A stretch of 64,000 nucleotides of DNA from Cepaea nemoralis (GCA_014155875.1 JACEFZ010006323.1:339501-403500); one strand, 5' to 3'. Shown: positions 43,695 through 56,832, numbered from the stretch's first letter. Numbers and translations: made by a program. The notes: generated by a model not told the origin, from the sequence alone.

Positions 43695-43815
43695 AGAGTG
43701 TCTTTAAAGATGGAAGGATGTCGTTCTAATGTAGGAGTGCCTTTCTACAGTGGTGAGTGTATCTTTAGTGTGGGGAGTGTCTTTTTAGAGTGGGGAGTGT
43801 CTTTTTAGAGTGATG
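43695..43815. repeat. About five units of a 20-21-bp repeat
   Basis: GGGGAGTGTCTTTTTAGAGT and weaker GTGAGTGTATCTTTAGTGT. Confidence 0.8.
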
Positions 43816-43870
43816 AATCTGCCAGATGTTTTGTAACAATCATAGCTCGTCTTCCTGAAAATGTAATAGA

Positions 43871-43871
<1 letters not shown>

Positions 43872-43929
<58 letters not shown>

Positions 43930-43950
43930 TCATCATCATCATCAACACTA
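43872..43950. repeat. (CAT)n microsatellite
   Basis: About 23 CAT triplets, one AAA interruption. Confidence 0.97.
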
Positions 43951-44060
43951 TAAATGAGTGGTAATAGTAGTGATAAAGCAGACGAGACAGCAGTAGCTAC
44001 AACAACAGCAGCAGTTTTCATGCATTATTAGTAAAAGTATATTACTGTAGCTAATATAAA

Positions 44061-44100
44061 CAAATAGCAGCAGCAGCAGCAGCAGTAGTAGTAACAGTAG
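44061..44100. repeat. (CAG)n/(TAG)n microsatellite
   Basis: Seven CAG units followed by TAG/TAA variants. Confidence 0.9.
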
Positions 44101-44465
44101 AAGTAGTATCTGTAGTTGTTGTTTACGTAGTTTTGGTTTGTGTTGATGGTCGTGGTAGCTTTCATTGTAGGATTAGTAACTGTAGTTGTCTTTATGGTTG
44201 TGGCACAGCTTGTAACAACAATGGCACACAAGCTGCTGCAGTAATTTAGTGCGTAGCTTGTGTGGTGAAGCCCTGACCGCTATTAAGGAGGCGGACATTA
44301 TTAAGGCTATTATCTATCATTATTCAACCGGGCTGTAAGGAAGTAACAGGTGTAGCTTCTCACTCTTTCCTGCCAATGGAAACGAAAGTAAAGGACTCTT
44401 TTTCACGCCATGAGGAGTATTGGTTTTATGAAGATATCCCCCACATTTTGTAGTTCCTTGTGTCA

Positions 44466-44765
44466 TCATCATCAAGTGCCCTGCCAGCTGGCGTAGGCGT
44501 TCATGGCTCTCCACAGATCTCGGTCTTTGGTTTTCTGGATCAACTCTGCTGCTGATATTCCTCCGTGCCACCGTTTCAATCCATCCAGCATCATTTCTAA
44601 TAGTCTGCCTCTGCTTCTCTTCCCCTCGATCTTTCCAGTTGTCACGATGTTCTCCAATGCCTCTCTTTTCATTACATGACCAAAGAAAGCTGTTTGTCTC
44701 TTTCTTATTGTTATACATTGTGTTCTAGTTTCATTAGCCTGTTTCGGGCAGTTCCCTGTGCGGCT
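44466..44765 (-). mobile_element. LINE family A, 3' end
   Basis: Reverse-strand FGHVMKREALENIVTTGKIE, then KRSRGRLLEMMLDGLKRWHG and LIQKTKDRDLWRAMNAYASW. The tail is GATGATGATGAC. This is the best-preserved C-terminus of family A here and shows the ENIVTTGKIE motif from which the 27-bp array unit can be derived. Confidence 0.85.
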
Positions 44766-44774
44766 CAATGAATA

Positions 44775-45240
44775 GGCTCAGGAAGATAGAGATGGGGTGG
44801 GTCCGGAGACAGTGGCGTTGTCTCCGGGGTGGTCACGGCTGGCAGAGATTAGTTTCATTTTCGTGCCAGGACATGCGGGTGTACAGAGAAATGTGCAGAC
44901 TGACAGGCTTGCGGGTAAGGCTATTGTGGACGGCTACGAGCGATGGACCAGGCTGATATACTGAATCTCTACGAGAAGTAACTCTTTGCGAGAACAAAGT
45001 GATGACTGTGAATCTACAACCATGGTCAGACTGCCAGAACAACATGTTAAAAGAGGTATGGCCAAACAAGAATGCTATGTAGGAAAGCAAAGAAGATTAA
45101 TAAACCAACACAGAACTGGTGTCGTTAGCTTGACACTTTGGGGCATTTACTGAGCAGGGGATCCGAGAACTTATGAACTGAATGGTTCCATGTGCAATGA
45201 GGATGATCTTCTCGACTAACTAACGACTAACTAATTAAGC
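44775..45240 (+). mobile_element. LINE family F, RNase H domain and 3' part
   Basis: Frame pieces read ISFIFVPGHAGVQRNVQTD, then RLAGKAIVDGYERW, the (P)GHxGVxGNExAD-LAG motif of RNase H in non-LTR elements, with the GNE reading RNV. Downstream VKRGMAKQECYVGKQRRLIN, then NQHRTGV, continues the element. Frame breaks occur throughout. RNase H would remove the RNA strand after reverse transcription. Confidence 0.75.
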
Positions 45241-45261
45241 CCCATATTTTTAAAGATCAAC

Positions 45262-45478
45262 CCGTATTCGATGAATAATACAGACAATATCACGTCCTCG
45301 GCCTTGACTTGGGGGGGGGGGGGACGTAAATTACACGCACCTCAGAAGCCGGAGTGAGTTCTCCTTACGTCGACGGACGCTGGTAATAGGGAAAGCTAAT
45401 GCACAAGCTAATTCAGACCAGTCCCACTAGAACTAGTGTGTATGGACTATGTTTGAGATCAAACATGCGAGCGAGCGC
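45262..45478 (+). mobile_element. SINE family S3, headless
   Basis: CCTCAGAAGCCGGAGTGAG, GGTAATAGGGAAAGCTAATG and GTGTATGGACTATGTTTGAG. A G12 run is at 45311. A-rich sequence follows to 45530. From 45530 to 46018 nothing is assigned. Confidence 0.7.
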
Positions 45479-46018
45479 AAGAAAAAAAAAGAAAAAAAAA
45501 AACTAATTAACAAAAAAAAAAAAAAAGCTAACGTTACTTTGCAGACAAAAGATTTTATCACTCAACATATAAACATGAATACTTAACTATAAAATGAAAC
45601 GTCACAATGAGAAATAAGTAATCCACACGTTTCATGGATATGTTTGCTGGCAAATGAGATCTTGGAATGTAGCTGGAACAGACTTTGCACAGTCTTGCAT
45701 CATGTTATTAAAGGATGACAGCACAGCAGTTGATACAATCTGCCAGGGAAGGTGAGCAGGGAAATATCAATTGTTGGGATCGTTTGAGGTATTTGAGATT
45801 GCATGAGAAATACATCCACAAGCGCTGGACAGAAATCGACTGCAGTGTTACTGATGGGCACTCGAAGGAGATGAAGAAAGGCGTGGGAAGTATAGGGCGC
45901 GCAAGACAAAAATAACAGTTTAGAAAGTGGCCGCGCCGGGTTTCTAGCAAACCGTTTCTAGATGATAACGACGTCTAACTGACGGAACAAGTGTACTTAG
46001 GGATACGACCAACTAGAC

Positions 46019-46236
46019 ATATAAACCCTTTCCGGGGTAGCGGGTTTAATCCCTAGATAGGTCATTTGGACTAAAATGTTGACTTCTCGTACTTGAAATG
46101 AGTATCTAAATTACAAGTACCTCAGAAATCAGAGTGGGTTCGCCTAATGGCGATGGACACGTAATAGAAAACACCAGTCCAGTGCTACTATAATTATTAG
46201 TATGTGTATGTACTTCGCTTGAGTTCAAATGTTTGC
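46019..46236 (+). mobile_element. SINE family S3, partial
   Basis: GGGTAGCGGGTTTAATCCC, CCTCAGAAATCAGAGTGGG, then TTCGCCTAATGGCGATGG and TACTTCGCTTGAGTTCAAA. Confidence 0.7.
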
Positions 46237-46316
46237 ATTAACTAGGTCTATCAATCCCTCGATTTCACAGTTATGGGATTAGCCGATTTCGTTTGCTATC
46301 ATCTAATCGAATATAA

Positions 46317-46655
46317 ATGTTATCGACGAGTTTTAAGAATATCTTGGATACAGAAAAGAACACATACATCCAACGACAAGATCTGAATATTGGAGAAAGT
46401 TGGCTATTAAAGATAAAAAAATGCAAATATTTTGAAAACTTGAAAAGTCATAAAAGTTTTGAGAGAACAATAATGCAGGGGTATATGCCCGGGAAGAGAG
46501 GAAGAGGAAAGCCACAGAGAAGATAGGTGAAAGGTGTGGCATATGATCGCCAGATGAGTGTATCGGACGCGGGACGTCTTGCTTATGACTAAGAAGTTTT
46601 CCGGAAGGTTGTTATGGGAGCGAGATTCTGCAAAGGAAAGGCTACTGAATGAAAA
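46317..46655 (+). mobile_element. LINE family H, C-terminal fragment
   Basis: SFERTIMQGYMPGKRGRGKP, then a stop, DRQMSVSDAGRLAYD and FCKGKATE. This is a second copy of the fragment at 16549-16900. It is followed within 90 bp by a MITE. Confidence 0.75.
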
Positions 46656-46741
46656 TGAATGATCTAAATATGATGAAAGGATTCGGACATGTATATTAAC
46701 CAAGCAAAGGTCAGACAAGAAACACATAATGAAAGCTAAAT

Positions 46742-46969
46742 TTAACTGATGAAGTACCCACAAAAGGTAGTTTCTGGGCCAAACATGGTGCACAGTCAAA
46801 TAAACACATATTATAATGTAAATTTCAATTAACTGAGCATTAAAATAACAGAAGACACAACGAAGCAAAACAAATAAAACGATGAGTGTAGTATGATGAT
46901 ATATCGCCCTTTTGTCTAATCGGGAGGTCAATTTCCCGATATATTATCCTTTCGCACTGAAACAGTTAA
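46742..46969. mobile_element. MITE family M2, copy c
   Basis: Bounded by TTAACTGATGAAGTACC and CACTGAAACAGTTAA, with inner GATGATATATCGCCC and CCCGATATATTATCC. From 46970 to 47500 no assignment, apart from CCTTGCGGTGTC at 47088, a LINE-E/J 3'-end motif. Confidence 0.7.
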
Positions 46970-47529
46970 GAACCGAATCCTTGCGCTCCCATAAATGTCT
47001 GTAGCCATCTTTAAAAGCCACCGAAGAGGTCCCAAGTTGATGTTTATCATCATCACCTCATCATGTTCCTCTTATACCTTGCGGTGTCCTGGCCATTTGG
47101 GTTAGTCCGATTAAGCTTCTTCTTCGCCGAGCAATAGGAAAAATAATCTTCCAGCTTGCTTGGCCATTTATTCTCTGGTTAAGGACTGGAAAATCAGACC
47201 AAGAAGGGATCCGTCCCCCCTGGCCAGCCAGAACTCAGTTCTTCTATGTTCTCATTGTCATTGTTCACCGGTCTACACCATGGGGAGGTGGGACTGACTT
47301 GTGTAATCTGCGTGTCATCAGTAAGCTACTAAGTTTCCCTTTTCAACTCTCCTGTGAAAGACTAGCCGATCCTAAACCTACTGGCTTGAGGGCCAGGCGT
47401 GGTACAAACCCTATACATCATGCTGATTGTTCAAGTAGCGATTGGATTAAAAGTCGGCCTGGATTGTTCTCTATGTCTTGAGTATCAACCAGGCCCTCTA
47501 AAATCCTTCTGAGCCATTATTTCTTGATA

Positions 47530-47760
47530 AGGATACTCCGTTTGCTGCACTCTCTAATCAATCCCAGAGAGTCTTAACCACACCGTATTCATTATGAGTA
47601 GGTCTCCACGCAATCCCAGGGAGTCTTTAACACACATAGCTCTTCACACAATCCCAGAGAGTCTTAAACACGCCTTCTTTATCATAAGTATGTCTCCACT
47701 CGCTCCCAGAGTCTTAACCACGCCTTCTTTATCATAAGTAGGTCTCCACTCAGAGGGACA
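47530..47760. repeat. About four units of a ~55-bp tandem repeat
   Basis: AGTCTTAACCACGCCTTCTT, then TATCATAAGTAGGTCTCCAC and TC.CTCCCAGAG, repeat within the 3' part of a LINE-F fragment. Confidence 0.85.
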
Positions 47761-47815
47761 ACAGCAGCTAATCTATGAGCTTGTTCAATGCCCCGCACAC
47801 CTGCATGCCCTGGGC
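47690..47815 (-). mobile_element. LINE family F, RNase H motif next to the 22-bp array
   Basis: Reverse-strand PGHAGVRGIEQAHRLAAV is the RNase H GHAGVxGxExA motif, with changes at catalytic-region residues. Its upstream neighbour on this strand, SWIFC, is already the first unit of the 22-bp array. Confidence 0.7.
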
Positions 47816-48808
47816 AGAATATCCACGATGTGATAGCAGAATATCCACGATGTGCTGGCATAATATCCATGATGTGCTGGCATAATATCCATGATGTGCT
47901 GGCATAATATCCATGATGTGCTGGCAGAATATCCACGATGTGATAGCAGAATATCTACGATGTGATAGCACAATATCCATGATGTGCTGGCACGATATCC
48001 ATGAAGTGCTGGCACGATATCCATGATGTGCTGGCAGAATAACCACTATATTCTGGCAAAATGTCTACGATGTACTAGCAGAATATCCACGATGTACTGG
48101 CAGAATATCCATGATGTGCTGACAGAATATCCACAATTATTTGGACAGAATATCCATAATGTGCTTGCAGAATATCCATGATATGCTTGCAGAATATCCA
48201 CGATGATCTGGGCAGCATATCCATGATGTGCTGGCAGAATATTCATGATGTGCTGGCAGAATATTCACGGTGTTCTGGCAGAATATCCATGATGTGCTGG
48301 CAGAATATCCATGATATACTGGCAGTATATCCGTGATGTGCTGGCAGAATATCTACGAGTATTTGGACAGAATATCCATAATGTGCTGACAGAATATCTA
48401 TGGTGTGCTTGCAGAATATCCATGATGATCTGGGAAGAATATCCATAATGTGCGTGCAGAATATCCATGATCTCTTGGCAGAATATCTACGATGTTATAG
48501 CAGAATATCCACGATGTGCTGGCAGACTGTTAACGATGTGCTGGCAGATTATCCACGATGATTTGGACAGAATATCCATAATGTTCGGGCAGAATATCCA
48601 CAATGTACTTGCAGAATATCCATGATATACTGGCATAATATCCATGATGTGCTGGCAGAATATTCACGATGATCTGGGCGGAATATCGATGATGTGATGG
48701 CAGAATTTCCACGATGATCTGGGCAGAATATCCACGATGATCTGGGCAGAATATTCACGATGAACTGGGCAGAATATCCATGATGTGCTGACAGAATATC
48801 CATGATCT
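47815..48808. repeat. 22-23-bp minisatellite, about 44 units
   Basis: The unit is CAGAATATCCATGATGTGCT then GG, with a 23-bp subtype ending GATCTGGG or ATTTGGA. The reverse-strand core GGATATTCTGCC also occurs in the adjoining LINE-F sequence (GGATATTCTGCCCAGGGC). Beyond 48808, 48809-49204 shows nothing. Confidence 0.95.
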
Positions 48809-49204
48809 GCTGGTAGTCTCATTCCACTTTAAGCGATGCTGGCCGCTCCACCCGGAACATAACATAGATGGGCCAGTTGTACAGAAGAGACACTATTGCA
48901 TTGTGTTACACAGGCACTGGCACAGTTGATCGGGAACTCCACTGCTAATGCCGTGAGCACAGTGGGACGAGGGTTCAAATAAGGGACTCGCCGCTTGTCA
49001 AAAATGCTGGAAACGTTGGCCGCCTATTCCTCCTTGTTCTCGGGCTTTAAAAAATGTGATAATGCTATCACATCAAAGGCACATAGCATGAAACATTTTA
49101 CAAAGTCTGTACACATTATATATACACAAATGTCAGCTTTTGTAGAACAATCCTGCTGCATATGCAGGACCTCACTCCATGGCATGCAACTTGCCAAGAC
49201 AAGA

Positions 49205-49300
49205 AGGGGACACACTAGACAAAACAACACACTATACACGAAGGGGACACACTAGACATCAAGGAGACACACTAGACAAGGAGGGGACACACTAAACAAT
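49205..49300. repeat. Four or five copies of a ~22-bp repeat
   Basis: GGGGACACACTAGACA with AAGGA spacers. From 49301 to 49960 nothing is assigned. Confidence 0.8.
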
Positions 49301-49959
49301 CTCAGAATTGGGAACAGAGAAGAAGATGATCCCACACACGCGAAGGCACTTGATGATGGCGACAATGATAATAAAAACGACGCCTTTCGTCCTAATTTGC
49401 TTAGGGTGGCTCTACGAGTTATCTAAATTGCCCATGACATTTGCCCTTTTCTTATATACATATCTTTGTTTCGAAGACATTAATAGAATGATACGTGAGC
49501 TGCATAAAGCTGATTACATGTGGCACAACTAGATGTGCAAGGGATAGGAGTGCATGACCAGAGGAGGTGTATGAAGAATAAATGAGGAATGGGCGGCTGA
49601 GAAGTGAGTAGGTCCGGCTCAAGTTTAGACGTGACCCGGTTCAAGTTCAGCATAGGGGGGCAGACTGTTTATAAGATCTATGTGTATATAACGATATCAC
49701 ATGTTCTTCTGTAGTCGTATGGGTAGTAACTGAATACCTAGTCTTCTAGGATAAGGGCAAAAAAGTAGTTCTATGTGCTCGTTGTGTACGTTAAAGTCCA
49801 ACGGTGGTTGGGAATCGCAAAGAGTAGGCCGCAAGGCGAATGCGCTGATAAGAGTGTGAGAAAAGAAAACATATGACTAGGTCAGACATGTTGCATAGGA
49901 TCGCATTTGCTAAAGGAGACAAATTTGACACACAAACATGTCGAAGAGGGATACACCGG

Positions 49960-50455
<496 letters not shown>

Positions 50456-52399
50456 GTGGTGGCGATGGTGGTAGTTAAAGTAACATCAAAATCAGCGATG
50501 GTATTCGCATTTGCACTTGTATATTTAATGGAAGCAATTCTAAACACCACATAATGTAAATGTTGGTTATCTATAGCTGTCACATAATAGACCAACGTGA
50601 TTTAACCAGTGATGAGAATAAAAGGCGTTCTGAATTAGGGGCATGTTCGAGACCAAAGGTTGTTTCAACAAATCCAGAAAATGTAACTGCACGTGTTTAC
50701 TTCTGGTCAGCGGATTAGGAACACTCGGTGGTGAGTGAGACGGGGCCCTGCATCGCTTTGACAGTTTGTCAACATTCGAATACAGATGGAACCCGTCGGA
50801 TCCTGGTTGCAATCAGATGTCAGCCATCACAGGTCGGGCAAAGTTAACAGCTGCAGATGTGTAGGGGAAGTGAGTGAGATGAGTCCATACATCGCTTTGA
50901 CAGTTTATAAACAGGTCGGATTGAAAGCGGAAGTACTCAGCTCGGAAGATAACAGTCCGTCTGTCATCTAGAGTTTCCGGACATCAAGAAGATTGGCGGT
51001 TTGTTGTGGAAAACTGTTGTTGGATCACACAGGAACTCGCTAGCTTGTTGTGGGAGTCAAAACAAGTGATGACGACTCTGACAGTGACTAAGCCAGGGAG
51101 GATAGATTCTTGACAATGGATGATATGTCCAAATAACACCTGTGTGGACATAATGAATACCGTCACGTGACCAATTTTAGGTTTTGCCATAAACCATGAT
51201 TGGGAGAAACAGTGTTGACCAAAACCGTGGATTATGATGGACGTGTTTGTGGGAGAGCTCTACAGTGTTAGATTAATTTAATATTAACTAGCATGTGTCG
51301 TTATGGCAAAGTGTAGCAGCCATCCCAGAATGAGGCGGTTTTGCATAAGGTTCCCTCTGGTTGGAAGGAAGAACACGGAACCAAGGAAAAATCCGATCCC
51401 GGATAAAGTTTGGCGCAGGAAGATTGGCCAGCAACTTTATCAATGAGCCTATGCTAGAGGAAGATGATCAGCATTGCTCAGGGGAGCTGAATGATAGAAG
51501 TATCCTACAGGATAAGTACCGAAGGAGTTATAGGTCATCCCAGTCTTTAACACACCAATAGTGATTGAGGTTCACATTGGAGGAAAGATAACACTTAAGT
51601 GTAGTTGTTCCACATATCTAGAAACATTATAACGTTAAGACAATAACGAGAAAATAAGGAAATCCATAGAACATTTCGCAAGAAGGACAAAAGCCATGTT
51701 CATGGGACAGTGTTGTATTGTTTTTTTGTACTGTGCAGGAATTATGAGATCTCAGTTTTCTACAAACTATTAGGAACAGTTTTGTTAGGAACAAACATTA
51801 ATAGTGTTCCCGGACTGTAGTTTCGAATGGGACTCAGATTTCATGGTTATCAAGGTTCATGGAGGATAACAAGTCTGGCGGAAAAGAAGCGGCAATTGGT
51901 GAGGTCTATTGTACTGACTCGTGTGATGTCGTGTAATCCTTGCCATGATGAGTGGACTCTGATCCTGAACTTTGAAGGCTGACCTATACATTTACATCAG
52001 AATACACGACACACATTTTCTTCACAGACACGTCTCATATACGTTACACTTTTCTTTTAATAAATTAATCTTTATTAATTTTTAGAAGCAAGAGTTGTTG
52101 AGTATGTTGCGTTGGGGAAGTATGAGAGGGGGCATAGTACGACAGTGAGAGAGTGATAGGGAAAGGTGTCCACGGGCTGATGGAGTGTGTTGAACGGAAG
52201 CTGGTGGATTCTCCAGGATATTGATAAAGGAAAAAATAATATTATAATGTGGGTGTTGACTCTCCTCACTCCAGGGACGACACTTTAAAGGAGGACACGA
52301 CAATAGCTTAAGTGGTAATGAATACATTTTAACAACCCTTACGATATTTAAGCCCAGGAGCAGGATATTTGCGTGCAGCTCGCTGTGCGTTGATTTTCA

Positions 52400-52475
52400 C
52401 AATGGTATGAGACATCAAACGTTCGAAAATCAATGGCAAACTAGTCAAAGTAACACTGCCTCGAAGATCACAAAC
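52400..52475 (+). mobile_element. SINE family S2, fragment
   Basis: TCAATGGCAAACTAGTCAAA, then CTCGAAGATCACAAAC. Confidence 0.4.
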
Positions 52476-52640
52476 ATTTGTTTTGCTCTCGCTTTCTTTT
52501 ACCTCATGTTTATTGCATACATGCAGAGATTTCTTTTTTCCCGCACATTTATGTAATTGTCATTGGCGATCAATCAAATACACCAAACTCCATCTTCTCC
52601 TCTAACTTTCCATCTGCAGCAGCTAGTTGTCCTGCAGCTG

Positions 52641-53195
52641 GGGCAATGACAATAGTTTGGGCAGTGACAGACAACAGTTGGGGCAGTGACAACAGTTGGG
52701 ACAGTGACAACAGTTGGGGCAGTGACAACAGTTGGGACAGTGACAACAGTTGGGGCAGTGACAACAGCTGGGGCAGTGACAACAGTTGGGACAGTGACAA
52801 CAGTTGGGACAGTGACAACAGTTGGGGCAGTGACATCAGTTGGGGCAGTGACAACAGTTGGGGCAGTGACAACAGTTGGGGCAGTGACAACAGTTGGGGC
52901 AGTGACAACAGTTGGGGCAGTAACAACAGTTGGGGCAGTGACAACAGCTGGGGCAGTGAAAACAGTTGGGGCAGTGACAACAGTTGGGGCAGTGACACAG
53001 TTGGTGCGGTGACAATAGTTAGAGCAGTGACAAAAATTGGGGCAGTGACAACAGTTGGGGCAGTGACAATACTTGGAGCAGTGACAACAGTTGGGGCAGT
53101 AACAATAGTTGGGGCAGTGACAATAGTTAGGGCAGTAACAATAGTTGGGTCAGTGACAACAGTTGGGGCAGTGACAACAGTTGGGGCAGTGACTA
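52641..53195. repeat. 18-bp minisatellite, about 31 units
   Basis: The unit is CAGTTGGGGCAGTGACAA. Six-residue periodic frames (NSWGSD on plus, LSLPQL on minus) follow from the unit length and are not gene evidence. Edges show older units (ATAGTTAGAGCAGTGACA). From 53196 to 53985 nothing is assigned. Confidence 0.97.
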
Positions 53196-53986
53196 ACATT
53201 TGAGGCAGCAGCTGGAATAGCAGCAAATGTAGCACACAGAGAACATCCTACCTCACTGATCAGCTCTCATACATTGAGACTACCCAGAGCACCAGAAAAG
53301 AGTCACGGCCAGAAGGGCTCAACAGAAGCTGCAGCTGCCTTGAGATACATCGCAATTTTGATTGCAACTTGGTCATCAGCCAAGATGAGGCAGAACACAC
53401 CAACTAGTTATAATATAAATAGCTTGCAGTTATCCAAGTCGTTGTGCCGTTTTTAGCTAATGTGGGATCTCAAAGGCGCTGTTGATCTCGAGGGACAACC
53501 AAGTGATACAACCAATATCACCTTACAGTGTTTATATCACAAATTATATTCCTTGCATGAGTGTTGGCTCGCGAATTATAACCCCTGCATGAGTGTTATT
53601 TTGCGAACTGCAAGTCCTACCTTCGTTTTACTTTACGAATTTAAGCACCTTCTATCTGTTTATAATTAGATATATTTAACACGTGACAACTAATTTCGTT
53701 TTTTTTTCTTATTTTAGCACACAACCTCAAAAGACGCCTGGCGTTATTTGATACGAACCTGATGTAACTTTGGATCAGTGACCGCACCTCTATATTAGCC
53801 CTTATCTGCGACAGGCAGATTTATATTATGTGACCCTGAGAATTTTTTTTTTTTTTTTCGCAAGAGAGATGAGTGTACAAGATATTAACAAAACAGATTT
53901 AGAAGTGGTATTACCGAGGGCAATATTAAAGCAGCAGGATGAAGTGCATTATTTTTACATATTACTTTTTTTTTCAATAACGAAAA

Positions 53987-54190
53987 CCACTGTAGCTCAG
54001 TGGCTAGTACGATCACATGCTGTCCACTGGTCAAGTGTTCGAATCCTATTAAAGGCAAAGATTTCATTTTTAAATGTCAAGGGTTCCCAGGAGGCCTCAG
54101 CCATAAACGGGTACCTGAAAATGTTCTTTGAAGTAAAGCGGCCGGCGTGAGCCTGATCACGGCAGTCATCGAGTTCTATAAACACCAGGT
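53987..54190 (+). mobile_element. tRNA-derived SINE, family S4
   Basis: ACTGTAGCTCAGTGGCTAGT (A box), then GTGTTCGAATCC (B box), 40 nt apart, is a clear Pol III promoter. The body is AAGGGTTCCCAGGAGGCCTC and GCCGGCGTGAGCCTGATCAC. No tRNA cloverleaf is retained. Confidence 0.7.
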
Positions 54191-54471
54191 GTGTGTGTGT
54201 TATAAGGTCCGGTCACTGAACAGAAGATATTTCGTTACATTGTGCTTCAAAACAGTCATAATAACATCAATCTAGGGATGGAGTTATTATATCTTTCCAT
54301 AGCACAAAGCCTGGGCTTAATGACCATGCAATGCCCGTTCAGTATGAACCTTCTCTCGGCCTGCCCAGTTTACTCCAGAGGAAATGTAACATAATTATAT
54401 TTTGGAACAAGACAAGCCCATAAACGGACACTCTCCCGCTGTTTATGCTTCACCTCAACACCTGACTCTCA

Positions 54472-54956
54472 TGCCAGATCACAGGCTCCTTAAACGAACC
54501 TTTTTACTGCGTGCTGCGTTGTGGTAAACGCTCCCAAGGCGGCCAGATGAAACGCTTTAAAGTAAAGACACTGAAGATCTCACTAAAATCTTTTGGAATT
54601 CATCACGATACTTGGGAGACTGCTGCCAAAGCACCGAAATTCGTGGCATACAAGGGTGCAGTCACTTGTGAAGCAAACAAAAATGCAAGAGTTGTGAAAA
54701 GAAAAAGGCTGGATAGAAAAACCACTGTAGGAGATCCTCATGCTGGAACGTCAAGCATTGTTTGCCCACATTGTCAAAGAATATTTCGAGCCAAAATAGG
54801 CCTTGCCAGCCATCTTGAAACTCACGACTCCATACTTTGAACCCCACTGGATGAAGTGTATGGTCATCATCATTCTTGATGGACAAACAACAACCTCGAC
54901 ACCGCAAGGTATATGAGATGAGATGAGATGAGATTAGATGAGATGAGATGAGATAG
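54472..54956 (+). mobile_element. LINE family J, C-terminal end with (GAGAT)n tail
   Basis: MPDHRLLKRTF, frameshift at about 54515, KRSQGGQMKRFKVKTLKISL, KSFGIHHDTWETAA, then CPHCQRIFRAKIGLASHLET and stop. This is the end of a non-LTR ORF2 with a C2H2-like knuckle. The 3' region has CTCGACACCGCAAGGTATAT, shared with LINE-E, then TGAGA repeats. Confidence 0.85.
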
Positions 54957-55049
54957 TGCAGCTTGGAGAGAATGGTGCTGCAGGGAGGATCTGGCCGACA
55001 CTCAAAACTCCGAGGAAAGGCCAGACGGACACATAATCAGACTGCTACT

Positions 55050-55160
55050 GGTACCATTAGTATTGGGACTCGTCGCTGGCTGTTGCAGATGAGGACGGAG
55101 CACTTATGGGATTGTCCCTAGTGCTGTAATGTCGGTTTTCGTCACAACTCAACTCCTCTC
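55050..55160 (+). mobile_element. LINE family G, 3' end
   Basis: GGGACTCGTCGCTGGCTGTT, then CTAGTGCTGTAATGTCGG and AACTCAACTC matches the reverse-strand copy at 58470-58590. Confidence 0.55.
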
Positions 55161-55479
55161 GGTTTCGCTGATTCATTCCAACATGGAGGAAGCTCTAAAT
55201 ATGGCTGCCAGTAATTAAAGAATGCTACAGGAAGATAACACCCACCTTCCTGGGATTCACACATTCAGGAAACAGAAACAAATAATCAGTCAGACTACTG
55301 ACACTTGTGAACTATTTGGATGAAACTGACTGGGGAGCCAACACTAACATATGGAAACAAGGTGTTTACAGGAAATGGTGGCCTCCTAATGGTAATCGGA
55401 AACGGCGCGTTATCAAAGGTGGTACCACAATTGCTCTGATCATGTCATAAGAACGACCGGGCAGACTCTCGGGCAGTGA

Positions 55480-55615
55480 AATGTGCTGATAATGTCTTGA
55501 ACACGGACTGGCGCGGGTTCAACGCCTAGCTCATCGACTGAGAAAGTGAGGGTGAAAGATTGACCATCTATTCCAGTGAGAATTCAGGCCTACAAAATGC
55601 AATTGCGCTATTACA
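55480..55615 (+). mobile_element. Possible SINE, family S5
   Basis: GCGCGGGTTCAACGCC is B-box-like. The 3' part resembles 12840-12880. From 55616 to 56600 I see nothing beyond AT-rich CCAGAATCA repeats (55975-56170). Confidence 0.3.
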
Positions 55616-55959
55616 TCACCGATCCATATCAGTAAAATGCTGCGGGATTAGAAACAATAAAATTGTATTAGGAAAATCTGCCTTGGCTGCGCATTCTTCT
55701 TTAGTTTTCGACGTGGGGTGTGCAGAGGGGCGGTAGGTGTAATTTTATATTTTTCGCTTGTATTGTTGCTTGTGCTAATGTACTGATGGATTGATTCAGT
55801 GTTAATTGTGCTCCACCCAGTCATCTATTCATGGGTCGTAATCTCGGCTTGTATACCGATGATCATAATGTGGAACGCGATGATCGCTGGTTGAAATTGT
55901 GCCTCGGCTATTGCCGCTAAAAATAGCAGTATCGGGTTAAATAAATAACATAATCCCTG

Positions 55960-56175
55960 AATCAGATTAAGTAAAGAACTTAATCCCAGAATCAGATTAA
56001 CTAAAAAATAAACAAAATAATAGAATCAGGTAAATTAAAGAACAACATTCCAGAATTAAATTCACGTAACAAAATCCCAGAATCAAGATAATTAAAGAAC
56101 ACAATTCCAAAATATCAAGTTAACTAAATAACAAAATTCCAGAATCAAGTTAACTAAAGAACAAAATGCAAGTAT
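55960..56175. repeat. Degenerate AT-rich repeat, period near 30 bp
   Basis: (C/A)CAGAATCAGATTAA and TAAAGAACA motifs alternate about seven times. Confidence 0.7.
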
Positions 56176-56604
56176 ACTCATCATCACTCAAGGATCAAAG
56201 CAACTCAAATCCTCAATACTGAAACCATCACTCGCCTTTATACCAAAGTAGAGATGAAAAATCCCCACCCACTGTGTCAAACTATAAAGAATACAACTAA
56301 GCACATATCACCAGTATTTCAAAGAAAGAAGGATAAAAAAACAAAGGACCAGACTCAAAACAAAACACTTCTGTTAGCTGGCAAGGTTCATAGAAGATGT
56401 AATTCCAAAAGCGACAAAAATGTGTAAGTACCGAAACAATGCAGATCAATGGAAATCTTACCCTCAGAGCAATGTATACACCAAAGAAGTCAATAATAAA
56501 CAGATATATTCAAGCGGCGCCAGCGTGTTATCTGGCACTTAAGGAAAGCAAAGAGCGGTAACAATGTAACCTACCAAGAATGCCATAAGAAAGTGTTTAA
56601 AAGG

Positions 56605-56832
56605 CAAGAAATTCAACTGCATTGCCCCGGGTTTTATCCCATATGGCTCGGTCTCTTTCCGGAGTGTGGACTGCCGGAAGCAACGCACAAAGCATGAACT
56701 TCGTAGCTCCAGCGATGACCCCCAGGAGTCTCCGAGAAAATTTCATTATTGAACAGAACGACGTAAGCCGGAATAGAATCTTCAATCTTCTGAGCGCGAG
56801 GCAGGCAGCAGAACCACTTCTCGCGGAGACTC
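56605..56832 (-). mobile_element. tRNA-derived SINE, family S1
   Basis: Reverse-strand S1 body: GGAGACTCCTGGGGGTCATC, CTACGAAGTTCATGC and CCATATGGGATAAAACCC. The tRNA-like head is eroded. Confidence 0.75.

Noticed and set aside
48995..49255. 86-codon frame starting MSKMLETLAAYS
   Set aside because: No domain; its 3' part is a small tandem repeat (GGGGACACACTAGACA).
52478..53235. Frames with NSWGSD or LSLPQL repeats as repetitive proteins
   Set aside because: Direct product of the 18-bp minisatellite on either strand.
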